This document shows, piece after piece, positions 33,825 to 42,625 of a DNA stretch of 45,143 bases. The stretch comes from Gammaproteobacteria bacterium. Its GTDB lineage: Bacteria; Pseudomonadota; Gammaproteobacteria; Arenicellales; JAOTWM01. The position numbers and the translations under genes are program-made. Within the stretch, counting starts at the first letter, position 1. The number at the start of each line of letters is the position of its first letter. The DNA lies in contig JAOTWM010000002.1 of the NCBI GenBank assembly GCA_029862885.1, positions 1 through 45,143 of the forward strand. Reading direction: 5' to 3'. Under the pieces are notes generated by a model, which worked only from the letters and a program-made list of their open reading frames with translations, had not been told where the DNA came from and did no database searches.

Positions 33825-34865
33825 CTAATTTCGTATTTCGATGTTTTCCAAAATGCCACTCTGATCGGCCTCAGAAATAATCTCTTTCATTATTCCAAGG
33901 TCAGTGTACGCTCTCGCATCTATCGGAGACTTTATGATATTGCGCTCAACAAGGAACCGACTGGCCTGGTCGAATATCTCAAAATCTTCGGGAATAAAAT
34001 CAAATCGCAATTCTTGAATGGAGTGGACCCACCGATTCGGTTCGACGGAAGCCGCATCATCAAGCACTGCATCGCTAACATGCAATCTCGATTCAGTCGA
34101 GAAGTATTGGTTAAGAAAACCCGGATTATTTGCAAAGATATGCCAGCTCAATCTGAACGCAGACAAAAATGATTTCAGTTTCTCCCGGCGCTTACTTAAC
34201 ATTTCCGCAGTCGCGATAACCACAGAAACCACCTTTCCACAATGAAGTATTTTAGCTTTGCCTTGTTCTTCGAACACCGCCGGCAGTGGATCGAACCCGT
34301 AAAGCGCATCGACTCCGGGCCAAGTGGAGTTATCCTTTATGTTTGCAAGTAGCGCCGATTGTTGGGACATGTCGAGCTTTCCAGTACGAATGCCGGACAA
34401 GTCAATACCTGCAGTGGCAATAGCGGACATGGCAACTCGCTCCGCCGCAGCACCAACGGGTCCCATTATTGTTTTGTTTGCCAACTCGGTTAGAGCATTG
34501 ACGCCAGAACCAACCGGTACATATATGCAGACCCGGTTATACATCATTCTAGCCACAATCCGATAGGTCGGATCCTTCGAGAGCAATACCAGTGCAGGTT
34601 GGTCGGCCGTTAACAGAACATCCACCTCACCAGCCAGTGCAGCTCGATTCAGCGGCCCACCATAGGCAAATCCTATGTATTCAACTTCTAAATCCACTAG
34701 CTGCGGGATATTCGTATGCTTAAGGCCCATGACTAGCTGCCCTTGCGTCGCCCAGGGGATTTGCCAGCCAAGCCGCAATGCAGGCGAACCTTCCGCCACA
34801 ACGGTCATTGCATAGCCGCAACCAATACAAAAAAGCAGCATTTGACTACAGAGTTTTCGCATCAT
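33825..34865 (-). CDS. ABC transporter substrate-binding protein, sulfonate/taurine (NMT1/THI5-like) type
   Basis: A 346-residue periplasmic binding protein. The ATG pair at 34865/34862 precedes a good signal peptide (RKLCSQMLLFCIGCGYAMTVVA), so the track start at 34940 is rejected. The core resembles SsuA/TauA/NMT1 proteins: LRLGWQIPWATQGQLVMGLK, GGPLNRAALAGEVDVLLTADQPA and NKTIMGPVGAAAERVAMSAI. The ligand cannot be read from sequence: sulfonates, sulfate esters, nitrate or pyrimidine-like compounds are all used by relatives. Given the sulfatases and sulfotransferases around it, an organosulfur ligand is the best guess. It diverges from a sulfotransferase gene over 145 bases. Confidence 0.82.
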   Translation of the reverse strand: MMRKLCSQMLLFCIGCGYAMTVVAEGSPALRLGWQIPWATQGQLVMGLKHTNIPQLVDLEVEYIGFAYGGPLNRAALAGEVDVLLTADQPALVLLSKDPTYRIVARMMYNRVCIYVPVGSGVNALTELANKTIMGPVGAAAERVAMSAIATAGIDLSGIRTGKLDMSQQSALLANIKDNSTWPGVDALYGFDPLPAVFEEQGKAKILHCGKVVSVVIATAEMLSKRREKLKSFLSAFRLSWHIFANNPGFLNQYFSTESRLHVSDAVLDDAASVEPNRWVHSIQELRFDFIPEDFEIFDQASRFLVERNIIKSPIDARAYTDLGIMKEIISEADQSGILENIEIRN

Positions 34866-35010
34866 AAGAATGGTTCCGGGCCTCAAGTGAATTGCGGTTC
34901 GATTTTCCTGATATATTAGTCTATCTCGGCACCTGAACAAACTGAACTTCCGCTCAATAGTTACCGAGGGAGGCTGTACTAATCGTTATTCAACAATTTT
35001 GAAACGCTCG

Positions 35011-35916
35011 ATGAAGAGTACGACGCATAGAACAAAGACCGAACTGGTCGAGAAAACGCTAGCCAAAGAGATGTTTTTTATCGTCGGTGTAGCCAAATCC
35101 GGCACCACGTGGTTGCAACACTTACTGGATTCTCATCCAGAAATCGTGTGTCGGGGCGAGTCCCACTTTATCGATATATTTCATGCCTCATTAGTGAAGG
35201 CGTTCGAAGAGTACAACAACGCGGTGGTCAAACAGGGCGGTGTTGTCGCCCATTTAAAGGAGTACGGCGGTCATGTTGATACGCTTCGTTATGACTTGAA
35301 CGACTCATTTTACTTACTCGTCCAGGCAATTGGGCTTATGTTTGGTAAGTGGAATAACGATCCCTCGATTAGACTAATTGGGGAAAAAACGCCCGACAAC
35401 ATTGCGTGCCTCAGTTTATTGTCGAGTATATTTCCCTCGGCTAAATTCATACACATTATTAGGGACGGCAGGGATAGCGCTGTGTCGGGGTGGTTTTTTA
35501 ACCAGAGTGGGCTCGCTAAGAACAAACAGATCGTCCAAACGTTCGACGAGTATGTGCGGGGATTTGCGAAGGCATGGAGTAGTCAGATTAACCAAGGATG
35601 TGCGATCGGCGCTGGTCTCGATGATCGTTACATGGAAGTACGGTACGAGAACCTAGCCTTTACCCCAAATGACGAAGCGACGAAGCTACTGCGATATTTG
35701 GATGTTGACGATTCCGAGCAGTGTATTAACAACTGCCTGAAAGCATCTTCTTTTCAATCACTTACTGGTGGCCGACGTCCCGGAGAAGAAGACCCAGAAG
35801 CCTTCTTCCGGAAAGGAGTGGTAGGTGACTGGAGAAATAAATTTAGCGATGACCTCAGAGACGATTTTTACAACATAGCCGGAGACACACTGACCCGTTT
35901 CGGATATGAGGGATAG
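35011..35916 (+). CDS. Sulfotransferase family protein (Sulfotransfer_1/3-like)
   Basis: A 301-residue PAPS-dependent sulfotransferase. The phosphosulfate loop is FIVGVAKSGTTWLQHLLDSHPEI, the 3'-phosphate site KFIHIIRDGRDSAVSGWFF, and the late family motif FFRKGVVGDWRNKFS. ATG at 35011 is preferred over TTG at 34999. It lies directly ahead of a paralogue with the same motifs, 44 bases apart, so this is a tandem duplication. It is probably cytosolic, acting on a glycan precursor or small acceptor. Confidence 0.88.
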   Translation: MKSTTHRTKTELVEKTLAKEMFFIVGVAKSGTTWLQHLLDSHPEIVCRGESHFIDIFHASLVKAFEEYNNAVVKQGGVVAHLKEYGGHVDTLRYDLNDSFYLLVQAIGLMFGKWNNDPSIRLIGEKTPDNIACLSLLSSIFPSAKFIHIIRDGRDSAVSGWFFNQSGLAKNKQIVQTFDEYVRGFAKAWSSQINQGCAIGAGLDDRYMEVRYENLAFTPNDEATKLLRYLDVDDSEQCINNCLKASSFQSLTGGRRPGEEDPEAFFRKGVVGDWRNKFSDDLRDDFYNIAGDTLTRFGYEG

Positions 35917-35960
35917 ATTGATGCGCACCCATCAGAATCGATGCTGATCGCGGCAATAGT

Positions 35961-36878
35961 ATGGCGACTATTAGCGACAAATTAGAATTGGCTGGGCGTA
36001 ATATTAAGCTGCTCGATAAGAAGCGGCTGTTCTTTGTTTCGGGTATATCCAAATCGGGAACTACCTGGCTGGAGCGGGTTTTGGATAGTCACCCGGAAAT
36101 CATTTGCAAGGGTGAGGCTCATTTCGGCAGTCTCCTAGAGCCAGCGATCCGTAATACCGTAGCGGAATATAACGCCCGTATACCTAGGCAGGGAAATTGG
36201 TCACGCCATAGAAAAGAGAACACGACCGATAATAGTTCATCCTCATATATCTACGACACCAGTGATTTGGATTTCCTGCTCGCCACTGCCATCAAACTAA
36301 TGCTTGTGAAATGGGCCAATGTCGATACCGTAAAATGCGTAGGAGAAAAGACACCAAATAACTTTACTTATTATCCGCTCCTCGCCCGATTATTTCCGGA
36401 CTCGAAGTATATTTATATGATTCGAGATGTCCGCGACGTCATAGTTTCCGCTTGGTTCTATAATTTAGCCGTTGGCTCCGATCAAATGCTACGGCAATTC
36501 GTCAGCATCGAACGATACGCCGTACACGTTGCAAAAGTGTGGGCAGCCGAGGTATCGAGCGCGATGACATTGGGGCGGCCGCTCGGTAACAATTATTGTG
36601 AAATTCAATATGAGAACCTTTGGCAGAACCCGGAACATGAAGTAGGTCGACTCCTCGAGTTTCTCGATGTGTCCACGTCGGATTCAGTTATCAATGAATG
36701 TTTGGGGCTTACGGATTTTTCAAAGTTGTCGGGAGGCCGGCCACGCGGCACCGAAAACAGAAGTTCGTTCTATCGAAAGGGGGTGGTCGGGGACTGGAAG
36801 AATCATCTTGATGACACGTCGATTGCTGAAGTAAAGAACCACTGCGGTAGCTTGATGAGTGAATTGGGATATGACTAG
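35961..36878 (+). CDS. Sulfotransferase family protein (tandem paralogue)
   Basis: A 305-residue paralogue of the preceding gene: FVSGISKSGTTWLERVLDSHPEI, KYIYMIRDVRDVIVSAWFY and FYRKGVVGDWKNHLD. All cofactor-binding residues are kept in both copies, while the acceptor-binding middle (~residues 65-105) differs strongly. That fits two enzymes using PAPS to sulfate different positions or different acceptors. It converges with the DUF5672 operon, 47 bases between the stops. Confidence 0.88.
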   Translation: MATISDKLELAGRNIKLLDKKRLFFVSGISKSGTTWLERVLDSHPEIICKGEAHFGSLLEPAIRNTVAEYNARIPRQGNWSRHRKENTTDNSSSSYIYDTSDLDFLLATAIKLMLVKWANVDTVKCVGEKTPNNFTYYPLLARLFPDSKYIYMIRDVRDVIVSAWFYNLAVGSDQMLRQFVSIERYAVHVAKVWAAEVSSAMTLGRPLGNNYCEIQYENLWQNPEHEVGRLLEFLDVSTSDSVINECLGLTDFSKLSGGRPRGTENRSSFYRKGVVGDWKNHLDDTSIAEVKNHCGSLMSELGYD

Positions 36879-36925
36879 GGTTCGCCCGCTAACCCGGATA
36901 TTTCATGTATGGTTTGGAGTGATGC

Positions 36926-37729
36926 CTATGGTATTTCGCCGCCATAACTGACACCGGATAAAATAGTTTGAAGTTCGGTCGCTGAAATATACTGCCATGC
37001 TTTGTGAACCCCAACAGGCGAAGGATGATAGATTCGCTCTACAGCAAATCGACGTGCCAATTCAACAGAAGGTAGGTGATACTTGTCGGGCATGAGGTGC
37101 ATATTGATCGAGTAAAACGCATCTTCAGATCCAATAATCCATGGATTTGCGTTGCTGGCTTTACATACCTCAATCATCGCCATTTTGCGTCTCACTGACA
37201 GTCCACCGCTCCCGAAAAGACACCATGGGGAAATCACACTATCCGGCCATGGTGCGCCGACGTAGTCATACTCCAGGAATGCTTCTACTTCATTGGAACA
37301 TAGCATAGAGTCGGAATTGAAAAATAACTGAACCTCGCCCTTGATGGATTTCCAGAAGCCTACTTTTCGTTTTACTGTATCTGCAAAGTCTCTTCCCGAT
37401 TCTTGCAACCCCACCGGTAAACTGTTTATGTGTACGTACTGCCAGCCACTCAGGACTTTCATTATCCAATCCCTCATATCCCGAGAAACGAATACCTGTA
37501 GACCCCATTCTTCTCCAAGGAAAAACATGATGTTACGGATCGCGAATTCCGTAAATGGAGATCGCTTCGTTTCGATAAAGACCGCAAATTTGTTGGAATT
37601 GATTGGGATGCCCGTGAAATCGACCGCGCGTAAGGCCGGTAGCATTTCATTGATGTGGTGGCGACGAACACCTAATGCTTCACTGACTTCTCTTGGATCC
37701 CGCTCCGACATTTGGTCAGTGAAATCCAT
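36926..37729 (-). CDS. DUF5672 protein, putative glycosyltransferase-like (copy 2)
   Basis: A 267-residue protein with the DUF5672 core. FFNSDSMLCSNEVEAFLEYDYVGAPW has the D-x-D-like acidic pair and the family's Y-x-G-A-P-W. GSGGLSVRRKMAMIEVCKA, GSEDAFYSIN and VGVHKAW follow. DUF5672 proteins are linked to GT-A glycosyltransferases, but their reactions are largely undescribed. It is the last gene of a four-gene minus-strand operon and begins six bases after its paralogue. An N-terminal ~45-residue segment is unique to this copy. Confidence 0.75.
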   Translation of the reverse strand: MDFTDQMSERDPREVSEALGVRRHHINEMLPALRAVDFTGIPINSNKFAVFIETKRSPFTEFAIRNIMFFLGEEWGLQVFVSRDMRDWIMKVLSGWQYVHINSLPVGLQESGRDFADTVKRKVGFWKSIKGEVQLFFNSDSMLCSNEVEAFLEYDYVGAPWPDSVISPWCLFGSGGLSVRRKMAMIEVCKASNANPWIIGSEDAFYSINMHLMPDKYHLPSVELARRFAVERIYHPSPVGVHKAWQYISATELQTILSGVSYGGEIP

Positions 37730-37735
37730 TAGATG

Positions 37736-38524
37736 CTAGTACTCTATCGTAGACAGTAATTGCCGCACTTGCTCGGTGGGTAAATACTTCCACAGTTTGT
37801 GCAAGCCCAGGGGGTTTGGGTCATAGACACCCTCGACTGCAAATCGCTTCGCCTGCTCATAGGTGCCCAGTTTAAAAGTTCCCGGTTCTTTCGCGTTACA
37901 TAGAGACATATTGACGCAAAAGAAAATATCCTCCGGCTCAAATAATGAATGATGCGGATTGGCGACAGCAGCGATTCGCAACATTGCAGATCTACGTCGC
38001 AGCGATAGGCCACCATTGCCGACTCGACAGGCCGGGGAAACTGCAAATTGTTTGCCCCACGGAGCGCCTATATAATCAAGGTGCATAAACTCATCAATGC
38101 CCGTGCGGCGAAATATACTGTCCGGCTCCATCCAGAGAATGTGCCCGGTCCGGATTTGCTCCCAGAATGTGTATTGTTTTTTTAAGGAATTGTAGTCACG
38201 CGTACTCAAATCATTGGTATCCAGTTTTTCGATGCCGACATAACCCCAAGATCGAGTTAGTTCCTTAATGTACGAAAAGTTATCCGGCCCAGTGAAAATC
38301 TCTAATCCCCACTCCGGTCCAAGAAAGTACATGGCGTTGCGTAACACATATTCGAGATGGGGATGCTTTCTTGGCTCAACTAACACGACGCTGCGCTGAG
38401 AGTCTTTTGGAATCGACGGCCGAGGCAGCTGCCGGACTATCGGATACGTGCGTTCTATAAACTCATTCCAAATCTGATAGTTCGTTTCTTCCCGCAGCCT
38501 GGATCGACTAATCGCCTCACTCAT
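37736..38524 (-). CDS. DUF5672 protein, putative glycosyltransferase-like (copy 1)
   Basis: A 262-residue paralogue of the neighbouring gene, sharing LWMEPDSIFRRTGIDEFMHLDYIGAPW, VGNGGLSLRRRSAMLRIA, PEDIFFCVNMSL and LGLHKLWKYL. ATG at 38524 overlaps the stop of the upstream TPR-glycosyltransferase gene as ATGA; the track start at 38545 lies inside that gene. The coupling argues that the DUF5672 protein works with the TPR enzyme, perhaps extending or capping the sugar it adds. Confidence 0.78.
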   Translation of the reverse strand: MSEAISRSRLREETNYQIWNEFIERTYPIVRQLPRPSIPKDSQRSVVLVEPRKHPHLEYVLRNAMYFLGPEWGLEIFTGPDNFSYIKELTRSWGYVGIEKLDTNDLSTRDYNSLKKQYTFWEQIRTGHILWMEPDSIFRRTGIDEFMHLDYIGAPWGKQFAVSPACRVGNGGLSLRRRSAMLRIAAVANPHHSLFEPEDIFFCVNMSLCNAKEPGTFKLGTYEQAKRFAVEGVYDPNPLGLHKLWKYLPTEQVRQLLSTIEY

Positions 38525-40095
38525 GGCGCCCTCGCTTTTGGGCAACCGGAGATTTCAGCTTTCAGCGCGTTGGCGATTTGACCTACAACGCTGTCCCAGT
38601 CGCCGTGTCTCGGCTGTCGAAATAATCGCATGCTTGGATACCAAGGGCTATCGGTACGGTTCTGCAAATATCGCCAGCAATGCGCAAACCACAACATTGT
38701 CCATACTGGCTTACCTAACGCCCCGGCCAAATGTGCGGTCGCGGTATCGACTGTTATTACCAAATCCAGCGCCTCAATAAGAGCTGCAGTATCGCCGAAG
38801 TCGCGAAGTTCTTCGGTGAAGTCAATGATCTTAAGTTGTTTCGGGCCGCCTTGCAGCTGCTCGGCTGCAGGCCCAACTTGTATACTGTAAAATGCTGAAC
38901 CATCGACAGCCGCTAACGGCGCCAACGCTGACAGCGGGCACGACCGATATTTGTTGTCCTTCTGTCCCGGATTACCGGCCCACACCAGACCCACCGTAAT
39001 ACGCTCTTTTTCTAATTGCCCTCGCCAAGCGTCCACCTTCGAGCTATCTGCTCTCAAGTAGGGGGTCACACGCGGGATCGACTCTAATGTTGTGCCGAAC
39101 ACCCTTGGTAGGCTCAGCAAAGGTATCTGCACGTCGTAATGGATTCTCTCTATAGCCTCCGGTGTCTTGCACTTATCGACCAATCGATGGACTGCCGTGT
39201 TTCTCTCGAACAATGAATGCAATGACGCATCGCACATAAACACAATTTGACCGCCACGTTCCGCGACCATGGGCAGGTATCGTGAAAAGTGAATTACATC
39301 GCCGATGCCCTGTTCGCCATACACCAACAGGGTTTTACCGCAAAAATCGCTTCCGTCCCAGCGTGCTCGGCCCGAGCAACGGAATAATTCGAATGACGCA
39401 TCGGATTGGCGAAATTCGTAATCGTCCCAACCCTCGGCAAGTCGGCCCAATTTCAAGAGGGCCGAACCTCTGCCGATATGAGCATCGGCATAATCCGGAT
39501 TTCGCTTTAGCGCCTCTCCATAAGCGTCGATCGCTTCCTCTAGCCTTCCTGTATATTGCAGGCAGTTTGCCAACTGGTAGTGCGCCTGAGTCCAGTCGTC
39601 GTCGAGCTCGATAGCGTGACGAAATGCCACAACAGCATCTTCGAACCGATCTTGAATCCAACACGCATTGCCCAGGTTGAAATACGCCTGTACAAATTCA
39701 GTATCGAGACTCGCCGCCAGTTGAAATTCCGACCACGCATCGGCGACTCGACCTTGATTCCAATAGGCATTACCGAGATCGTTGTGATACACCGCAAGAT
39801 CCGGCCGTATTGCCACCGCACGCTCAAGATACTCTAGGACTTTTTGTCGATTCTCCTGCTTTCTACCGCCTAACAACGCTAGGCCGAGCAAGTGATTTGC
39901 ATCCGGATTCTTATCGTCGAGCTGCAACACTTCTTCATACAAGGCTATCGCTTTTGTCAAACGGCCGGCCCGATGATGATTAACTCCCTGGCGGAGGCGG
40001 TTCGCGATACTGTCGTTTTTTGGTGCTGTGCCTATATTTAGATTCGGCACACCGTTAAGAGGTTCGTCCGCATTAGAATCCATCGGATTCGACAT
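38521..40095 (-). CDS. TPR-repeat glycosyltransferase (GT9/GT41-like), shorter copy
   Basis: A 524-residue protein. About five to six TPR units (e.g. AVYHNDLGNAYWNQGRVADAWSEF, WTQAHYQLANCLQYTGRLEEAIDAY) occupy residues ~30-210. A GT-B-type domain follows: LLVYGEQGIGDVIHFSRYLPM, VGLVWAGNPGQKDNKYRSC, ALIEALDLVITVDTATAHLAGALGKPVW. This order resembles bacterial O-GlcNAc-transferase-like and heptosyltransferase-related proteins, which may glycosylate proteins held by the TPRs. The domains look complete. It lies in an operon after its longer paralogue (41-base gap) and overlaps the DUF5672 gene. Confidence 0.85.
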   Translation of the reverse strand: MSNPMDSNADEPLNGVPNLNIGTAPKNDSIANRLRQGVNHHRAGRLTKAIALYEEVLQLDDKNPDANHLLGLALLGGRKQENRQKVLEYLERAVAIRPDLAVYHNDLGNAYWNQGRVADAWSEFQLAASLDTEFVQAYFNLGNACWIQDRFEDAVVAFRHAIELDDDWTQAHYQLANCLQYTGRLEEAIDAYGEALKRNPDYADAHIGRGSALLKLGRLAEGWDDYEFRQSDASFELFRCSGRARWDGSDFCGKTLLVYGEQGIGDVIHFSRYLPMVAERGGQIVFMCDASLHSLFERNTAVHRLVDKCKTPEAIERIHYDVQIPLLSLPRVFGTTLESIPRVTPYLRADSSKVDAWRGQLEKERITVGLVWAGNPGQKDNKYRSCPLSALAPLAAVDGSAFYSIQVGPAAEQLQGGPKQLKIIDFTEELRDFGDTAALIEALDLVITVDTATAHLAGALGKPVWTMLWFAHCWRYLQNRTDSPWYPSMRLFRQPRHGDWDSVVGQIANALKAEISGCPKARAP

Positions 40096-40136
40096 TCCTC
40101 GTTAGCAATCAATAGAATTCGGATTTCGTAAATATG

Positions 40137-42149
40137 CTAACGACCCAAGTGTTCTTCCAAGGCCTTGCATACTTGTGCGATTACGCTATCCCAATCACCG
40201 ATTCGCGGCTGTCGAAACAAACGCATACTCGGGTACCACGGGCTGTCGTCCCGTTCTCGTAAGTATCTCCAACAATGCGCGAACCATAATATGGTCCAAA
40301 CCGGCCGCCTCAGTGCTCCAGCCAAATGTGCCGTCACTGTATCCACGGTTATTGTTAGGTCCAATGCACTCATCAGTGCGGCGGTATCGGAAAGATCATT
40401 CAAGTCTCCCGTAAAGTCTACGATTTTCAGACCCTCTGGCGGAAGCAGCAACTGCTCCGCTCCGGCACCCTTCTGAAGACTGTAATAAGTAACACCTGCT
40501 ATTCTTCCCAGCGGTGCCATGGCAGATAACGGGCATGACCTATGTACATTTTCTTGTTGATCGGGATTTCCGGACCACACCAAGCCGACGTTTACCTGCT
40601 CGCGGTCAATACGATTCTGCCAATTCACGATATTCGAATCATCGGCGCGCAGATATGGCACTTCAGTCGGAATTGTAGCCAATGTCGTATTAAATATTCG
40701 CGGCAGACTCAATAACGATACGTGATAGTCGAAATCGACTCGGAGAGGCTCGCTGCGATCGACAAATTCGTCGATTTCAGGCACCGTCCGCAGCAATCGC
40801 ATTAACGCCGGCGCACATGCCAAAACGATCCGCCCGCCAAGTTGCTTCACCATTGGCGCGTACCGGATAAAATGAATAACGTCTCCCATCCCTTGTTCGC
40901 CCAGTATCAGCAATGTTTTGCCGTGAAATGCCGCTCCCGACCATTCAGGGCGGGCCAAATCCTGCGGGCCAATGTTTAGCCGGCCGTGCACCTCGAATCG
41001 CCATTCATAATGCCGCCAGCCCTTCTCGAGACGACCGGCTTTGAGCAACACGATGGCTTTGCCCAGATGTGACATTGCATGGTCGGGTTGCAACGCGAGC
41101 GACCGCTCAAAACAACTGATCGCGTTATCCAAATCACCTATGCGGCGATACGTAGTAGCTAGATTCATCCATGCCTGTATCATCTGCGGATGCAAACGAA
41201 TAGCGGTTCTGTATCCATCGATTGCTTCGTCATATCTATGCAGCATATATAAAATGCTAGCCATATTTACCCATGATGCCGCCCAGTCTGGATCGATTGC
41301 GATAGCCCTCTCAAACAGAGGCAAAGCTTGTTCATGGTCGCCTTGCTGGTGAAGCAAAAATCCAAGATTGTATAGGGGCCACAGAGACCGCGCCTCCAGC
41401 TCGAGCGAGCGCCGAAATGCCGCAATTGCCTCTGCCGTTTCTCCCTGCTGGTGATATATCGACCCGAGATTATTATGCAATTTCGCGTCGTTCGGCGAGA
41501 GCGCAAGGGCATTGTGAATTGCGATGAGCGCCGACTCCAATTCTCCAAGGGACTGCAGGGCGTTCGCGAGATTCGCGTGAAAATCGAACCGCGCCGGCTC
41601 TAATTCAAGCGCTATCTTAAATTGCTGTATCGCCTCGTGATAGCGCTGGCTACCAAGATGGAGCAATCCTATGTCGTTATAGGCATTGACATAGCCCGGA
41701 TCAAGATCAAGTACCCGTTGGTATTCGGATGCCGCCTCTTCGTATCGATGTAGATCGCGGAAGGTGTTACCCAAGTTATAATGGGCTTCTACATAGTCGT
41801 CTTTAACCGAGACTACGCGCTGAAAAACATCATTAGCTTCGGATATCTGACCAATTTGTGAGTAGGCCGCCCCAAGGCTGTTCAGAAATATCGGTTGATC
41901 AGGATAGGCCTTAAGTGCTTGTTGAATAAGTTCGATGGCCTGATCACTATCGCGGTTCTGTCGCAGCAGTGCCACTGCCAGCAGGTGACAGGCATCGGGA
42001 TGGTCATCTTGAATCAATCGGGCATTTCTAAAGCACTGCTCCGCGTCTCCGGGACGATTGACTTCCAACCACTTTAAACCATCTCTAATTAGAGAGGATA
42101 CATTGGATATTGTCTGGTTTTTCCCGGAGTCGATGGATTCCGTGCTCAT
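40137..42149 (-). CDS. TPR-repeat glycosyltransferase (GT9/GT41-like), longer copy
   Basis: A 670-residue protein with about ten to eleven TPR units through residue ~390 (PIFLNSLGAAYSQIGQISEAN, YVEAHYNLGNTFRDLHRYEEAA and so on) and a C-terminal GT-B domain: LLILGEQGMGDVIHFIRYAPM, VGLVWSGNPDQQENVHRSC, ALMSALDLTITVDTVTAHLAGAL, LRERDDSPWYPSMRLFRQPR. The catalytic domain is closely related to that of the next gene; the TPR number is roughly doubled. It is the first gene of the operon, so the two copies probably recognise different protein partners and attach the same or similar sugar. Confidence 0.85.
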   Translation of the reverse strand: MSTESIDSGKNQTISNVSSLIRDGLKWLEVNRPGDAEQCFRNARLIQDDHPDACHLLAVALLRQNRDSDQAIELIQQALKAYPDQPIFLNSLGAAYSQIGQISEANDVFQRVVSVKDDYVEAHYNLGNTFRDLHRYEEAASEYQRVLDLDPGYVNAYNDIGLLHLGSQRYHEAIQQFKIALELEPARFDFHANLANALQSLGELESALIAIHNALALSPNDAKLHNNLGSIYHQQGETAEAIAAFRRSLELEARSLWPLYNLGFLLHQQGDHEQALPLFERAIAIDPDWAASWVNMASILYMLHRYDEAIDGYRTAIRLHPQMIQAWMNLATTYRRIGDLDNAISCFERSLALQPDHAMSHLGKAIVLLKAGRLEKGWRHYEWRFEVHGRLNIGPQDLARPEWSGAAFHGKTLLILGEQGMGDVIHFIRYAPMVKQLGGRIVLACAPALMRLLRTVPEIDEFVDRSEPLRVDFDYHVSLLSLPRIFNTTLATIPTEVPYLRADDSNIVNWQNRIDREQVNVGLVWSGNPDQQENVHRSCPLSAMAPLGRIAGVTYYSLQKGAGAEQLLLPPEGLKIVDFTGDLNDLSDTAALMSALDLTITVDTVTAHLAGALRRPVWTILWFAHCWRYLRERDDSPWYPSMRLFRQPRIGDWDSVIAQVCKALEEHLGR

Positions 42150-42588
42150 AAAGATAAACTACAAGAAACCAGCCGAAATGAAAAGTCACTACTATTGACG
42201 GTGAGTTTGATCGTTAGTTGAGAAATGGGATCGCCGCGGTAGCAACGGCGATCGGTTTTGCTAGCAGTTGGTGGCTGGTTGTGCACGCATGACGCCGTAC
42301 GTGCTGATTCGAATACTTGAAGATTGCAAGCGGTACTATACGAAGATCCGCGTTACTCTATCCACTTGCAAATACGAAAATGAGAGTGTGCCAATTTTGG
42401 AACTACGATAGCCGCAATCGCACACCAAAACTCACCCGTCCCGGGGTGGACAATGTGCTTGGCTACGATCTAACTAAGCATTGTGAATTTACGCGCGATT
42501 GCATCAGGCCTGTGTTGCAAGCGCGAGTATTAGAGAGACACGTTGGCAGGACTACCAACGCCTATGTAGTTGCGTACAATTGGGACTA
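42150..42588. other. Intergenic region upstream of the TPR-glycosyltransferase operon
   Basis: About 440 bases with no convincing gene. The plus-strand ORF at 42317-42589 starts at TTG, has no ribosome site and resembles no family. A hairpin (gatcgccg 42229-42236 and cggcgatc 42246-42253, nine-base loop, then GGTTTT on the plus strand) lies ~80 bases upstream of the TPR gene start. It could be a plus-strand terminator or a leader structure of the minus-strand transcript. The rest should hold the operon promoter. Confidence 0.4.
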
Positions 42589-42611
42589 GTGAGCCTCTAC
42601 GAGAGGCTCAC
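42589..42611 (-). terminator. Hairpin downstream of the cysteine-rich secreted protein gene
   Basis: A perfect 10-bp stem (gtgagcctct and agaggctcac) with a three-base loop begins 15 bases past the stop of the minus-strand gene. It has no T-run on either strand, so termination would be weak or factor-assisted. It sits between two minus-strand transcription units and probably separates them. Confidence 0.5.
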
Positions 42612-42625
42612 GATTATCCGGTCAA

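Noticed and set aside
42317-42589. 90-codon ORF in the gap before the TPR operon
   Set aside because: TTG start, no ribosome site, no family; an internal ATG at 42379 is no better supported.
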